Shown: positions 7,893 through 16,521 of the stretch, piece by piece
Layout: each line of letters begins with the position of its first letter
Numbering within the stretch: the stretch's first letter is position 1
Source of the DNA: Amycolatopsis sp. 195334CR
GTDB taxonomy: Bacteria > Actinomycetota > Actinomycetes > Mycobacteriales > Pseudonocardiaceae
Reading direction: 5' to 3'
Length of the DNA stretch: 64,000 nucleotides
NCBI RefSeq assembly: GCF_017309385.1
Contig: NZ_JAFJMJ010000003.1
Span: 744,001-808,000, forward strand
Made by a program: the position numbers and the translations under genes
The notes under the pieces: model-generated
Databases searched by the model: none
What the model was told of the DNA's origin: nothing
Seen by the model: only the letters and a program-made list of their open reading frames with translations

Positions 7893-8843
7893 TCAGGCCG
7901 ACCGGCTGGCCGTCGAAGCCCTTGCCTCGTCCCGGAAGGTCTTGGGTGACGAACCGACCACGCGGCGGAAAGCGGTGCTGAACGCGCTCTCGGAGCTGTA
8001 CCCGGTCGCCGAGGCCAACTCCGAGATCGAGAGTTCGCCGCGGGCCAGGGCGTCCCGCGCGAGTCTCATGCGCCACTGGATCAGGTACTCCAGCGGCGAG
8101 GTCCCGATCTGGTCCTTGAAGGCCTGGGCGAACGCGGACCGCGACATGTGACTGATGGCAGCGAGTTCGCCGACGGTCCAGGAGTGCCCCACGTCCGCGT
8201 GCATGGCACGCAGCGCGACACCGATGCCGTCCTGGTTCAGCGCGCCCAGCCAGCCGATCGGCTGATCGGTCTGGCAGGCGTGGGCGCGCAGCATGTGCAC
8301 GAGCAGGACCTGGGCGAGGTGGTTCTGCACCAGCGATCCGCCGGTCGCGGTGGCCTCGACCTCGGTGGCCAGCATTTCGATCAGCTGCCCCAGCTGCCTG
8401 CCCCGGGGGTCGGCCGCGCGCACGATCACCAGCGGCGGCAGGAGATCGGTCAGAACGCAGGCGTTCCGGTCGTCGAACGCGAGGTGCCCGACGCAGAGGT
8501 AAAGGTCCTCTTCGGACTCCAGGCCGATCCGCGCGAACCCGTCCTCGGCAGTCGCCCACACCGACTCCGCCGGGCGCGGCCTCACCTCGGGCGTGCTGGC
8601 CAGCACGTAGGGCGGCGGGTTGCCCAGCATGAACGTGTCACCCTCGTGCAGGAGCACCGGTTCGCGCCCGTCGAGAACCAGCCAGCACGTGCCGCGCACG
8701 AGGCCGCCGACCCGCACGTGCGGAAACGCGCCGAAGCGCAGCGCCCACTCCCCCGCGGCCCGGAGGCTGGGCTCGATCACCGTGCGGGGCCGGAGCAGGC
8801 CGATCGCGTCAGCCACCGGATCCCGAAAGCCAAGCACCGACAC
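7893..8843 (-). CDS. AraC family regulator with cupin sensor domain
   Basis: A 316-residue protein. The N-terminal half is a cupin-type sensor (GEWALRFGAFPHVRVGGLVRG, GDTFMLGNPPPYV), and the C-terminal hundred residues contain the two AraC helix-turn-helix motifs (WTVGELAAISHMSRSAFAQAF and ISELASATGYSSESAFSTAFRR). It is divergent from the SDR gene at 8955 with 111 bases between starts. This is a common arrangement in which the AraC protein activates its neighbour in response to the compound the enzyme handles. Confidence 0.9.
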   Translation of the reverse strand: MSVLGFRDPVADAIGLLRPRTVIEPSLRAAGEWALRFGAFPHVRVGGLVRGTCWLVLDGREPVLLHEGDTFMLGNPPPYVLASTPEVRPRPAESVWATAEDGFARIGLESEEDLYLCVGHLAFDDRNACVLTDLLPPLVIVRAADPRGRQLGQLIEMLATEVEATATGGSLVQNHLAQVLLVHMLRAHACQTDQPIGWLGALNQDGIGVALRAMHADVGHSWTVGELAAISHMSRSAFAQAFKDQIGTSPLEYLIQWRMRLARDALARGELSISELASATGYSSESAFSTAFRRVVGSSPKTFRDEARASTASRSA

Positions 8844-8954
8844 CCCCTGGACGATATGTAAAGAACTCTGGAGTCTGCATGATGGATCCTACAGCCCCGG
8901 TTCGGCAGTATCGATCTCGAACGATCAACTCCGAGAATGATGGAGAGACCCACC

Positions 8955-9707
8955 ATGGGGCAGCTGGATGGCAAGACGTCGGTGGTCACCGGAGGCAGCA
9001 GCGGGATCGGCCTGGCCACCGCCCTGCGCCTGGCCGACGAAGGCGCATACGTGTTCGTCACCGGCCGGCGCGAGGCCGAACTGGAGGCCGCCGTCAAAAC
9101 CATCGGCGCGGACCGCGCCGAGGCGATCGTCGGCGACATCTCGAAGCAGGAAGACCTGGACCGGCTCTACCAAGCCGTCCGGGCCCGCGGCAAGGGCTTG
9201 GACGTGCTCGTGGCGAACGCCGCGACCGCCGCGTTCGTGACGCTGGAGCAGACCACCGAGGAGCACTTCGACCAGACCTTCGCGGTCAACGTCCGGGGCA
9301 CCCTGTTCACCGTGCAGAAGGCCTTGCCACTGCTCAACGACGGGGCCTCGATCGTCCTGGTCGGTTCGACCGCCGGTGACCGTGGCGTGGAGGCGTTCGG
9401 CGCCTACGCGGCATCGAAGGCGGCCGTCCGTTCGTTCGCGCGGACGTGGTCCAACGAACTCAAGGGCCGCGGCATCCGGGTCAACGTGGTCTCCCCGGCC
9501 TGGATCGAGACGCCCGGAGGCACCGCCGCTTTCGGCGACGAGGAGGCGGCCAAGGCCGTCAAGGAGAACGTCGCCGCGACCGTGCCCAGCGGCCGCATGG
9601 GCCGGCCCGAGGAAGCCGCCGCGGTCGTGGCCTTCCTGGCCTCGGACCAGAGCAGCTACGTCATCGGCACGAACGTCTACGTCGACGGAGGCACGAACCA
9701 GATCTAG
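8955..9707 (+). CDS. SDR family NAD(P)-dependent oxidoreductase
   Basis: A 250-residue classical short-chain dehydrogenase/reductase. The dinucleotide motif TGGSSGIG is at residues about 13-20, NAAT at about 85, the catalytic Ser in LVGSTAGD, and YAASK carries the catalytic Tyr and Lys. RMGRPEEAAAVVAFLASDQSSYVIGTN is the typical C-terminus. I chose the ATG at 8955 (MGQLDGK) because GGAGAG lies eight bases upstream. It is divergent from the AraC regulator, which probably controls it. Substrate unknown. Confidence 0.9.
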   Translation: MGQLDGKTSVVTGGSSGIGLATALRLADEGAYVFVTGRREAELEAAVKTIGADRAEAIVGDISKQEDLDRLYQAVRARGKGLDVLVANAATAAFVTLEQTTEEHFDQTFAVNVRGTLFTVQKALPLLNDGASIVLVGSTAGDRGVEAFGAYAASKAAVRSFARTWSNELKGRGIRVNVVSPAWIETPGGTAAFGDEEAAKAVKENVAATVPSGRMGRPEEAAAVVAFLASDQSSYVIGTNVYVDGGTNQI

Positions 9708-9759
9708 CGCACCGGGTTTGCCTTACCATGGAGGCGGTCGCATCGCACCTGGGGGCGGT

Positions 9760-10935
9760 ATGGGACACCTGCACGTCAGTGCCGAGTTCGACGCCATGGC
9801 AAGGAAAATCGACGAGATCGCGCCCGTTCTGCGTGCCGAGGCCGAGAACTGCGAGGAGCAGGGCGCGCTCACCGACGACGTGGTGCGCGCGCTGGAAAGC
9901 ACCGGGGTGCTGCGGATCGGCATCCCCAGCGAGCTCGGCGGGTACGAGTTCTCGCCGTCGCAGGTGGTGCGGACCATCGAACAGCTGTCGTACCACGACG
10001 CTTCCGTTGGCTGGACGGTGATGGCCGTCCAGTTCGTCACCGGCTGCACCGCGGGCTACCTCGGTGCCGAGGCCGTCGCCGACCTGTACCCGGACGTGAC
10101 CGCGGGCCGCCACGCGGTCATCGCCGGGCAGGGCACTCGCCTCGGTACCGCCGTGCGGGCCGACGGCGGTTACCGGATCAGCGGGCGCTGGGGGTTCGCC
10201 TCCGGTATCCCGCTGGCCACGCACATCCACACCGCCGCGTTCTGCGCGGAGACCGGTGAGTCGCTGGTCTTCACCTTCCCCAAGGAACTCGCGACGCTCG
10301 TCGACAACTGGGACGTGCTCGGCCTGCGCGCCACGCACAGCATCGACTACGTGTGCGAGGACGTGTTCGTCCCCGCCACGCACGCGTTCGCGGCCACCAC
10401 CATGGAGAACGTGCACGGTGGCGCGCTCTACCGGCTGGGCCTGGTGAACCTCGCCGCGGTCGTGCACAGCGGCTGGGCGCTCGGCGTCGGGCGGCGGCTG
10501 CTCGACGAGCTGAAAGCCTTGGTGGCGGCCAAGACCGGCACGCACAACGCGGCCGTGGACACCGGGTGGTTCCACGCCGCCTACGCGCGGGCCGAGGCGC
10601 GGTTCCGGGCGGCCCGCGCGTGGGCCATGGAGGTGTGGGCGGACAACGAGGCGACGCTGGACCGCGGCGAACACCTGAGCACGGAACAGGAAACCCTCAC
10701 CCGGCTGATGCTCGGCAACACCACCTGGTCCGTGCACGACGTCGGCGACACCGTGCACCGGTGGGCCGCGACCACCGCCATCCGGCGGGGCGACCTGCAG
10801 CGCTACCTCCGCGACCTCGACACGGGCACCCAGCACATCACGTCCGGGCCGGTCGTGCTGCAGAAGTGCGGGGCGTCGCTGGCGGGGCTGGCCCCGGGCG
10901 CCCACTGGCACTTCCTGGACCTGGTGCCGGACTGA
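9760..10935 (+). CDS. Acyl-CoA dehydrogenase-like flavin-dependent monooxygenase
   Basis: A 391-residue protein with the acyl-CoA dehydrogenase fold, closest in pattern to the HsaA/DszC-like flavin-dependent monooxygenases. Visible are the N-terminal helical domain (IDEIAPVLRAEAENCEEQGALTDDVV), the beta-barrel motif YRISGRWGFASGIPLATH, and the C-terminal helical bundle ending ITSGPVVLQKCGASLAGL. Such enzymes need a separate flavin reductase; none is adjacent. The ATG at 9760 is preceded by GGGGG. It is convergent with the ABC importer genes, so the importer may or may not supply its substrate. Confidence 0.8.
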   Translation: MGHLHVSAEFDAMARKIDEIAPVLRAEAENCEEQGALTDDVVRALESTGVLRIGIPSELGGYEFSPSQVVRTIEQLSYHDASVGWTVMAVQFVTGCTAGYLGAEAVADLYPDVTAGRHAVIAGQGTRLGTAVRADGGYRISGRWGFASGIPLATHIHTAAFCAETGESLVFTFPKELATLVDNWDVLGLRATHSIDYVCEDVFVPATHAFAATTMENVHGGALYRLGLVNLAAVVHSGWALGVGRRLLDELKALVAAKTGTHNAAVDTGWFHAAYARAEARFRAARAWAMEVWADNEATLDRGEHLSTEQETLTRLMLGNTTWSVHDVGDTVHRWAATTAIRRGDLQRYLRDLDTGTQHITSGPVVLQKCGASLAGLAPGAHWHFLDLVPD

Positions 10936-10936
10936 C

Positions 10937-11698
10937 TCAGGGGCGATGGGCCTCCGCCCACGGCAGCAGGCGGCGTTCCACGTACGCGAACCCGTAGAAC
11001 AACACGATGCTGATGACCCCGAGCAACCCCATGGCGGCGAACGCGAGCGCGGTGTCGGCGCTCGCGCCGGACGAGACGATGACAAAGCCGAGCCCCGAAC
11101 TGGCACCGACGAACTCGGCGATCACCGCACCGATCACGGCCAGCGTGATCGCCGTCTTCAACCCGACGAAGACCTGCGGCAGGGCGTACGGCAGCCGCAG
11201 CTTCAGGTACTCCTGGCGGCGGGTGCAGCTCAGCGAGCGCATCAGCTCGACCAGCTCGGCGGGCGTCGACTTCATCCCGGACGCCGTGGAGATGACCACC
11301 GGGAAGAAGCACACCAGGAACACCAGGAGGACCTTCGGCCCGGGACCGAAACCCATCCACACCACCAGGATCGGCGCGATGGCGATCTTGGGGACGGCGT
11401 TCAGCGCCAGCAGCGGCGGGTAGATCGTGCGCTCCAGGATCGTCGAGCTCACGATGAGCAGCGCGAGCGGAATGCCCACCACGACGGCCAAGCCGAACCC
11501 CTGGACGGTTTCCAGCAGCGTCACCCAGGCCTGCTCGAGCAGGTAGCCCGGGTACTCGCCGAAGGCCGCCACCACGTCACCGGGGCTGGGCAGCAGGAAC
11601 TCCTCGATCGCGAACACGACCGTCGCCAGCCACCACAACGCGAGCACCACCAGCATGCCGAGTACCGGCAGCACGACCGCGGCCACACGGCGGCTCAT
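10937..11698 (-). CDS. ABC transporter permease (SsuC/TauC type)
   Basis: A 253-residue inner-membrane permease with about six helices. The EAA-type loop that contacts the ATPase lies around ELVELMRSLSCTRRQEYLKLRLPYALP. The closing segment (TALAFAAMGLLGVISIVLFYGFAYVERRL) is typical of permeases for sulfonates, taurine, nitrate and thiamine precursors. It overlaps the ATPase gene by four bases and is last in a three-gene importer operon. Confidence 0.9.
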   Translation of the reverse strand: MSRRVAAVVLPVLGMLVVLALWWLATVVFAIEEFLLPSPGDVVAAFGEYPGYLLEQAWVTLLETVQGFGLAVVVGIPLALLIVSSTILERTIYPPLLALNAVPKIAIAPILVVWMGFGPGPKVLLVFLVCFFPVVISTASGMKSTPAELVELMRSLSCTRRQEYLKLRLPYALPQVFVGLKTAITLAVIGAVIAEFVGASSGLGFVIVSSGASADTALAFAAMGLLGVISIVLFYGFAYVERRLLPWAEAHRP

Positions 11699-12438
11699 CC
11701 CGTCACCTCCAGCAGGTCGTACAGCTCACCACCCGCCGCGGCCACCCCGGCGGCGCGCGCGGTCCTGGGCCGCGGGAGGTCCACGTCGACGATCTTGCGG
11801 AGCCTGCCGGGCCGAGGGGTGAGCACCACGACCCGGTCGGCGAGCACGACCGCCTCCTCGACGGAGTGCGTCACGAACACGACCGTCAACGGGCGCTCAC
11901 GCCAGATCCGTTGCAACTCGGCGGAAAGCTCGGTCCTCGTCAGCGCGTCGAGCGCGGAGAACGGCTCGTCCATCAGCAGCACGCGCGGGTGCTGGACGAG
12001 CGAACGGCACAGCGACACCCGCTGTCGCATCCCGCCGGACAGCTCGTGCGGCAGCCGTCCGGCGAACTCGGTGAGCCCCGTCAGCTCCAGCAACTCGTGC
12101 GCGTGCGCGGTGTGGCGCCGCTGGTCCAGGCCGAGGACCTCGACCGGCAGCAGCACGTTGGCCAGCACCGAGCGCCACGGCAGCAGCGCGGGCCGCTGGA
12201 ACATCACGGAGATGTCGCGGCGGGGCCCGGTCACCGGTTGCCCGGCGACGAGCACCCGCCCGTCCGTCGGCGCGAGCAGTCCGGCGACGATCCGCAACAG
12301 CGTCGACTTCCCGCAGCCGGACCGGCCGATCACCGCGACGGCCTCGTGCTCGCGCACGTCGAAGTCGATGCCGTCCAGTGCGGGTACGCGCCCGGCCTTC
12401 CCGTCGAAGACCCGGGACACCCGCTCCACGACGATCAT
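11695..12438 (-). CDS. ABC transporter ATP-binding protein (SsuB/TauB type)
   Basis: A 247-residue ATPase. The Walker A motif is GRSGCGKST (residues about 38-46), the Q-loop follows in FQRPALLPW, the signature is LSGGMRQRVSL, Walker B is VLLMDEPFSALD, and the H-loop is FVTHSVEEA. It powers the permease at 10937. Both ends overlap neighbours by four bases, so all three subunits are made from one message. Confidence 0.93.
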   Translation of the reverse strand: MIVVERVSRVFDGKAGRVPALDGIDFDVREHEAVAVIGRSGCGKSTLLRIVAGLLAPTDGRVLVAGQPVTGPRRDISVMFQRPALLPWRSVLANVLLPVEVLGLDQRRHTAHAHELLELTGLTEFAGRLPHELSGGMRQRVSLCRSLVQHPRVLLMDEPFSALDALTRTELSAELQRIWRERPLTVVFVTHSVEEAVVLADRVVVLTPRPGRLRKIVDVDLPRPRTARAAGVAAAGGELYDLLEVTG

Positions 12439-13436
12439 CGAGCGCCCGGCACCAGGTCGTGGTCGACTATGTCCGCCGGCCGCAGCGACCCGCCGGGGAT
12501 CGCCTGTGCTTCCACGAGCAGGTCGATGACCGTCGCGACCCGGCTCTCCTCGACCGCGCCGAGCGGCTCGGTGTACCCGTCCGGTCTCGTGTACCCGGCC
12601 ATCAACCGCATCTCGGCGGCGGCCACCTCCGCGTTCTGCGTCGGGTGGTACTTCTGGAGGATCCTGCCCGCCTCCTCGGGGTTCTCGATGGAGTACCGCA
12701 GCGCCTCGAGCAGCGCTCCGCTGAACCGCCGCACCAGCTCGGGGTCGCGGTCGGCCAGATCCCGCGAGGTGACCAGCATGTTGCCGTACAGATCGGGCAG
12801 GAGGTCGCCGTAGGGCAGGACGACCGCGGTGCGCCCGTTCGCCGCCGCCTCGATCAGCGGCCGCCCGACGACGAACTGGCCGATCCCGTCGACCTGCCCG
12901 GACACCAGCAGCTGCGGCAGGGCGGGCGGCGCGGACGGCACGAACTCGACCGACCCGGGATCGATGCCCGCGGCCCTGGCGTACAGGGGGAACATCAACC
13001 CGACGGTCGACCCGGCCGGGTCACCGATCCGCTTGCCCACCAGGTCGGTGGGCTCGGTGATGCCACCGCCCTCGAGCCCGATGATCGCCGCGACGGTGCG
13101 CTGGTGGATCGCCGCGACCGCGGTGACCGGGAGCTTTTCCTTGGCCACCGTGATCATCGTGCCGGTGAGGTCGCCGATGCCGAAGTGCGCGCGCCCGCCC
13201 GCCACCAGCTTGAGCACGTCCACCGTGCCACTGCCGGGGTTGATGGTGACGTCGAGCCCTGCCTCGGCGAAGATCCCCTTCTCCTGCGCGACGAACGCGT
13301 ACGCGTCCCGCCCGAACGTGCTGAACGACGTCAGGTAGGTGACCTTGGCGGAACTTTCGGGCCCCGGCTCGTCCCCGCAGGCGACGAGCGCCGAAATCAT
13401 AATGATCACAAGGAAAGCTGAACGAATCGACCGCAT
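12435..13436 (-). CDS. ABC importer substrate-binding lipoprotein (NMT1/SsuA-like)
   Basis: A 333-residue lipoprotein. The signal peptide ends in a lipobox LVAC with the acylated Cys at residue 20. The mature part has the NMT1/SsuA pattern: YLTSFSTFGRDAYAFVAQEKGIF, LDVTINPGSGTVDVLKLVAGG, and TEPTDLVGKRIGDPAGST. The ATG at 13436 follows GGAAGGAGG. Family ligands include alkanesulfonates, nitrate, taurine and hydroxymethylpyrimidine; the sequence does not decide among them. Confidence 0.88.
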   Translation of the reverse strand: MRSIRSAFLVIIMISALVACGDEPGPESSAKVTYLTSFSTFGRDAYAFVAQEKGIFAEAGLDVTINPGSGTVDVLKLVAGGRAHFGIGDLTGTMITVAKEKLPVTAVAAIHQRTVAAIIGLEGGGITEPTDLVGKRIGDPAGSTVGLMFPLYARAAGIDPGSVEFVPSAPPALPQLLVSGQVDGIGQFVVGRPLIEAAANGRTAVVLPYGDLLPDLYGNMLVTSRDLADRDPELVRRFSGALLEALRYSIENPEEAGRILQKYHPTQNAEVAAAEMRLMAGYTRPDGYTEPLGAVEESRVATVIDLLVEAQAIPGGSLRPADIVDHDLVPGAR

Positions 13437-13488
13437 CGGCGCCTCCTTCCCCAGGGTGCCCCCAACCAAACAGCACCGGCGGAGACCG

Positions 13489-13520
13489 GGTCAAGGGGCA
13501 CGCTCCGGTCCATTGTGGAC
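13489..13520 (-). promoter_or_regulatory. Possible control region of the ABC importer operon
   Basis: On the minus strand a TTGACC box covers 13494-13489. A small dyad, GTCCA-TTG-TGGAC (13508-13520), lies just upstream of it. The -10 box is weak. The position fits a promoter for the three-gene importer. Confidence 0.35.
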
Positions 13521-13636
13521 AAAATGCCGGTCGATGCGAAGCAGGGGTGCACGACACGATCGGGGGAAAGGCGCGCCGGGCCACGGCTGGCACTGTGGGA
13601 GCTCAAGCAGCACGCGGGAAACCGTCATACGCCACC

Positions 13637-13870
13637 ATGCGCGAGGATCTTGGTGCGATGGCCTCGAAATCGGCGTTGTCGGCGGCGGCACGAGGTGCGC
13701 AACTGCCTTCCTGGGAGACGACCTGAGAGTTCGTCCGGTCGCTGGCTGTCGGCGCGCTCGGCCAGGACGAGCAGCGGGTGCGCGCGCACTGGCGAAAGCA
13801 ATGGGATCAGGCGGCCGCCGCGGTCCTGGCTCAGGCCACACCGGTGGAACCCCCAGCGGCAGAACACGTG
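13637..13870 (+). pseudogene. Possible decayed small gene in a 550-bp gap
   Basis: Between the importer and the LacI gene no intact gene stands out. One frame starting with ATG at 13637 reads like protein on both sides of an in-frame TGA at 13724: before it MASKSALSAAARGAQLPSWE, after it EFVRSLAVGALGQDEQRVRA and HWRKQWDQAAAAVLAQAT. The frame then runs on without a clear end. I do not recognise a family. The end coordinate is approximate. Confidence 0.25.
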
Positions 13871-13988
13871 CCCGCCCTGGTGCTCGATGAGCTCCTGAAC
13901 CTTCATTGTCGGTGTCCTGCGGACGGGTACCCCCTCCGGCCGGAACCCGTGGGCACACCTCAGGGCTGTCCAATTTGGACACCAAGCT

Positions 13989-15014
13989 TCAACCGCTCCG
14001 GCGGGTCGATTCCCGCAGGCGCAGGTCCGGCGTCAGGAACACCGGGCCCGCCGGAGTCTCCGCGCCGGAGAGGCGGGCCAGCATCAGCTCCACCGCGCGC
14101 TCGGCCAGTGCTTCGTGGGTCAGGTCCATCGCGGTGATCGGCGGGGTGCTGGCGCGGGTGTGTTCGCTGTCGGTCAGGGCCGCCAGCATCAGTTGGTCGG
14201 GGATGCCCAGCCCTTGCGCCGCGGCGACTTCGGCGATCAGCGCGGCGAAGTCGCTCGTCGCGACCACGATCGCGTCCGGGCGGTCCGGGTCGGCCAGCAG
14301 CGGCTGGACCAACTCGGCCGCGTCGGCCATGCTCAAGCCCTCGCTCAGCAGCCCGGTCCGCGGTGCCAGCCCGCGACGCGAACACCACGCCAGGTAGGTC
14401 TCGCGCGGACGCCGGTTCCACGCGTTGTCCTCGGTGCCCGACAGCAGCAGGACGTCGCGCGCGCCCTGGTCGTACAGATGCTCCAGCAGCGCTTCGACCA
14501 CCGGCGGGTAGTCCAGCCGGACGGCCCACGGCAGGTCCGGCTGGTCCGGGTCCTCCTCCACGGTGACCACGGGCAGGCCACGGCCCAGCAACTCAGCCAG
14601 CGCCGTGTCCCCGCCGTACGGGTGGGCCACGATGCAACCGTCCATCGGCACGCTCGCCACCGCGGGGTCGTGCAGGTCGGGCACGTGGATCAGGCCCGTC
14701 CGGTGCCGCAGCGTCTCCGTCGCGACCGCGCCGACGAGCCGGTTGAACGTCTCCGCGCGATCGGGAGTGCCTGCCACCGCGTAGCGCGGCCGCAGGATGA
14801 GCCCGACCAGGCCGGACCGGCCGGTCCGCAGCGAGCGCGCGCTCGGGTTCGGGTCGTAACCCAGCTCCGCGGCGGCCTCCCGCACCCGCGCCTGGGTCGC
14901 GGCGGAAATGGGCCGCCGCCCGGAGAAGGTGTGCGAGACCGTGCTGATCGAGACCCCGGCGCGGTCGGCGACCTCCCGGATCGTCACCGGCCGCCCGGCC
15001 GCCTCCCCGTCCAC
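13989..15014 (-). CDS. LacI family transcriptional regulator
   Basis: A 341-residue LacI/GalR repressor. The helix-turn-helix is at the N-terminus (VTIREVADRAGVSISTVSHT) with the hinge helix near NPSARSLRTGRSGLVGLI, followed by a periplasmic-binding-protein-like sensor domain ending VFLTPDLRLRESTRR. The GTG at 15014 has GGGGGAG six bases upstream. It is divergent from the MFS-hydantoinase operon and almost certainly binds the palindrome at 15120-15137. Confidence 0.93.
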   Translation of the reverse strand: MDGEAAGRPVTIREVADRAGVSISTVSHTFSGRRPISAATQARVREAAAELGYDPNPSARSLRTGRSGLVGLILRPRYAVAGTPDRAETFNRLVGAVATETLRHRTGLIHVPDLHDPAVASVPMDGCIVAHPYGGDTALAELLGRGLPVVTVEEDPDQPDLPWAVRLDYPPVVEALLEHLYDQGARDVLLLSGTEDNAWNRRPRETYLAWCSRRGLAPRTGLLSEGLSMADAAELVQPLLADPDRPDAIVVATSDFAALIAEVAAAQGLGIPDQLMLAALTDSEHTRASTPPITAMDLTHEALAERAVELMLARLSGAETPAGPVFLTPDLRLRESTRRSG

Positions 15015-15079
15015 CCCTCGCTCCCCCTTCGCCTTGCCCTGGAGGGGCCAGTATCGCCCATCGGCCGCCGGACGGGGCA

Positions 15080-15137
15080 TTGACACCGCGCCGACGTGCG
15101 GGTTTGATGTCGCGCACCTCATCAAAACGTTTTGATG
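15080..15137 (+). promoter_or_regulatory. Promoter and LacI operator of the MFS-hydantoinase operon
   Basis: TTGACA (15080-15085) and TTTGAT (15103-15108) form -35 and -10 boxes 17 bases apart. A perfect 18-bp palindrome, CATCAAAACGTTTTGATG, covers 15120-15137 just downstream of the expected start site and has the central CG typical of LacI-family operators. A ribosome site (AGGAGG) and the MFS start follow directly. Confidence 0.8.
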
Positions 15138-15152
15138 CTGATAGGAGGCGCC

Positions 15153-16490
15153 ATGGCCGCCCCGGACCACCCCACGCCGCCCACCGCTGCCCCGTCGCCG
15201 ACGGTCGGCGAGGTCTGCACCGGTATGCGGCTGACCCGCCGGCACTGGCTCGTCGGCTCGGTGCTGTTCCTCGCCTTCGTCGTCGAGGCGTGGGAACAGG
15301 TCGGGCTGGTCTACGTCTCGACCGGGATCGCCGAAGAATTCGGCGTCGGCAACACGGAACTGGGCTGGGCACTGTCCGCCGTCGCGTTCGGCATGGTGCC
15401 CGGCGCGCTGCTGTGGGGCGGACTGATCGACCGGCTCGGCCGCCGCCGCGTGGCGGTCACCAGCCTGCTGGTGTACGCGGTGCTCGCGCTGGCCGCCGGG
15501 CTCTCCCCCGCGTTCTGGCTGTTCGTCGCGCTGCGGTTCCTCTCCGGCGTCGCGTTCGGCGGTGTCTACGCGGTCACGTTCCCGTACTTCCTCGAACTGC
15601 TGCCGACCAACCGCCGCGGCCAGGGCGCCGTCGCGCTCAGCATCGGTTTCCCCGTCGGCACGCTGCTGTGCATCGGCGTGAGCCAGTCGCTCGGCACGAT
15701 CAGCTGGCGCGCGGTCGCCGTGGTCGCCGCGCTGGCCGGGCTGTGGGCCTTCGCCGTACGGCGCTGGGTGCCCGAGTCGCCGTACTGGCTGGCCCAGCGC
15801 GGCCGGCACGCCGAAGCGGCCGCGGTCCTGCGCGGCTTCGGCGCGGACATCCCGGCGGACACGACGTTTTCCACCGGGGACACCGACCGCAAGGCGGGCC
15901 TGGTGCGCAACCTGTTCCGGTCGCCCGTGCGGCGGCGGTTCCTGCCGCTGCTGCTCACCTCGTTCACCTTCAGCTGGGGCTACTGGGGGTTGCAGACCTG
16001 GCTGCCGGTCCTGCTGCAGAACCGCGGGCTCAGCGTGTCCGGTGCGTTGTGGTTCGTCGCGGTGACGCAGGTCGTGTCCGTGCCCGGGTACCTGCTCGCC
16101 GCGTGGCTGACCCACCGCCACGGGCGCAAGCGGATCTTCCTGCTCTTCGCGTTCGCCTCGGCGATCGGCGGCGTGCTGTTCGGCCTCGCCACCGGTTCCA
16201 CGCAGCTGTACGTGGGAAACCTGATCCTCGCGTTCTTCTCGCTCGGTGCCTGGGGCATCTGGAACACCTGGTCGGCCGAGGTGCTGCCGACCGCGCTGCG
16301 CGGCGTGGGCTACTCCTGGTCCACCTCGGCGATCCTGCTGGCCAACACCGTGTCGGTGCCGGTGATCGGCGCAATGATGGACCACGGCGTGGCGTCCTCG
16401 CTGACCATCGCCTCGATCATGGCGTTCCTCGTCATCGCGCTGCTCGCCGTCCTGCCGCTGCCGGAGACCGAAGGCCGCGCGCTCACCTGA
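15153..16490 (+). CDS. MFS transporter (sugar/aromatic-acid type)
   Basis: A 445-residue, twelve-helix transporter. The loop between helices 2 and 3 has GGLIDRLGRRRVAV, the classic MFS signature; helix 4-5 shows RFLSGVAFGGVYAVTFPYFLELLPTNRRGQG, and the second half repeats the pattern (THRHGRKRIF, EVLPTALRGVGYSW). The ATG at 15153 follows AGGAGG. It is first in an operon with hydantoinase A and B, so it probably imports their cyclic amide substrate. Confidence 0.9.
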   Translation: MAAPDHPTPPTAAPSPTVGEVCTGMRLTRRHWLVGSVLFLAFVVEAWEQVGLVYVSTGIAEEFGVGNTELGWALSAVAFGMVPGALLWGGLIDRLGRRRVAVTSLLVYAVLALAAGLSPAFWLFVALRFLSGVAFGGVYAVTFPYFLELLPTNRRGQGAVALSIGFPVGTLLCIGVSQSLGTISWRAVAVVAALAGLWAFAVRRWVPESPYWLAQRGRHAEAAAVLRGFGADIPADTTFSTGDTDRKAGLVRNLFRSPVRRRFLPLLLTSFTFSWGYWGLQTWLPVLLQNRGLSVSGALWFVAVTQVVSVPGYLLAAWLTHRHGRKRIFLLFAFASAIGGVLFGLATGSTQLYVGNLILAFFSLGAWGIWNTWSAEVLPTALRGVGYSWSTSAILLANTVSVPVIGAMMDHGVASSLTIASIMAFLVIALLAVLPLPETEGRALT

Positions 16491-16521
16491 CCTGATTTTC
16501 GTTGTCTGACAAGGAGTTGCT

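Noticed and set aside
15015..16385. N-terminal extension of the LacI frame to 16385
   Set aside because: The extension is antisense to the MFS gene. A GTG with a good ribosome site at 15014 gives a standard-length LacI protein.
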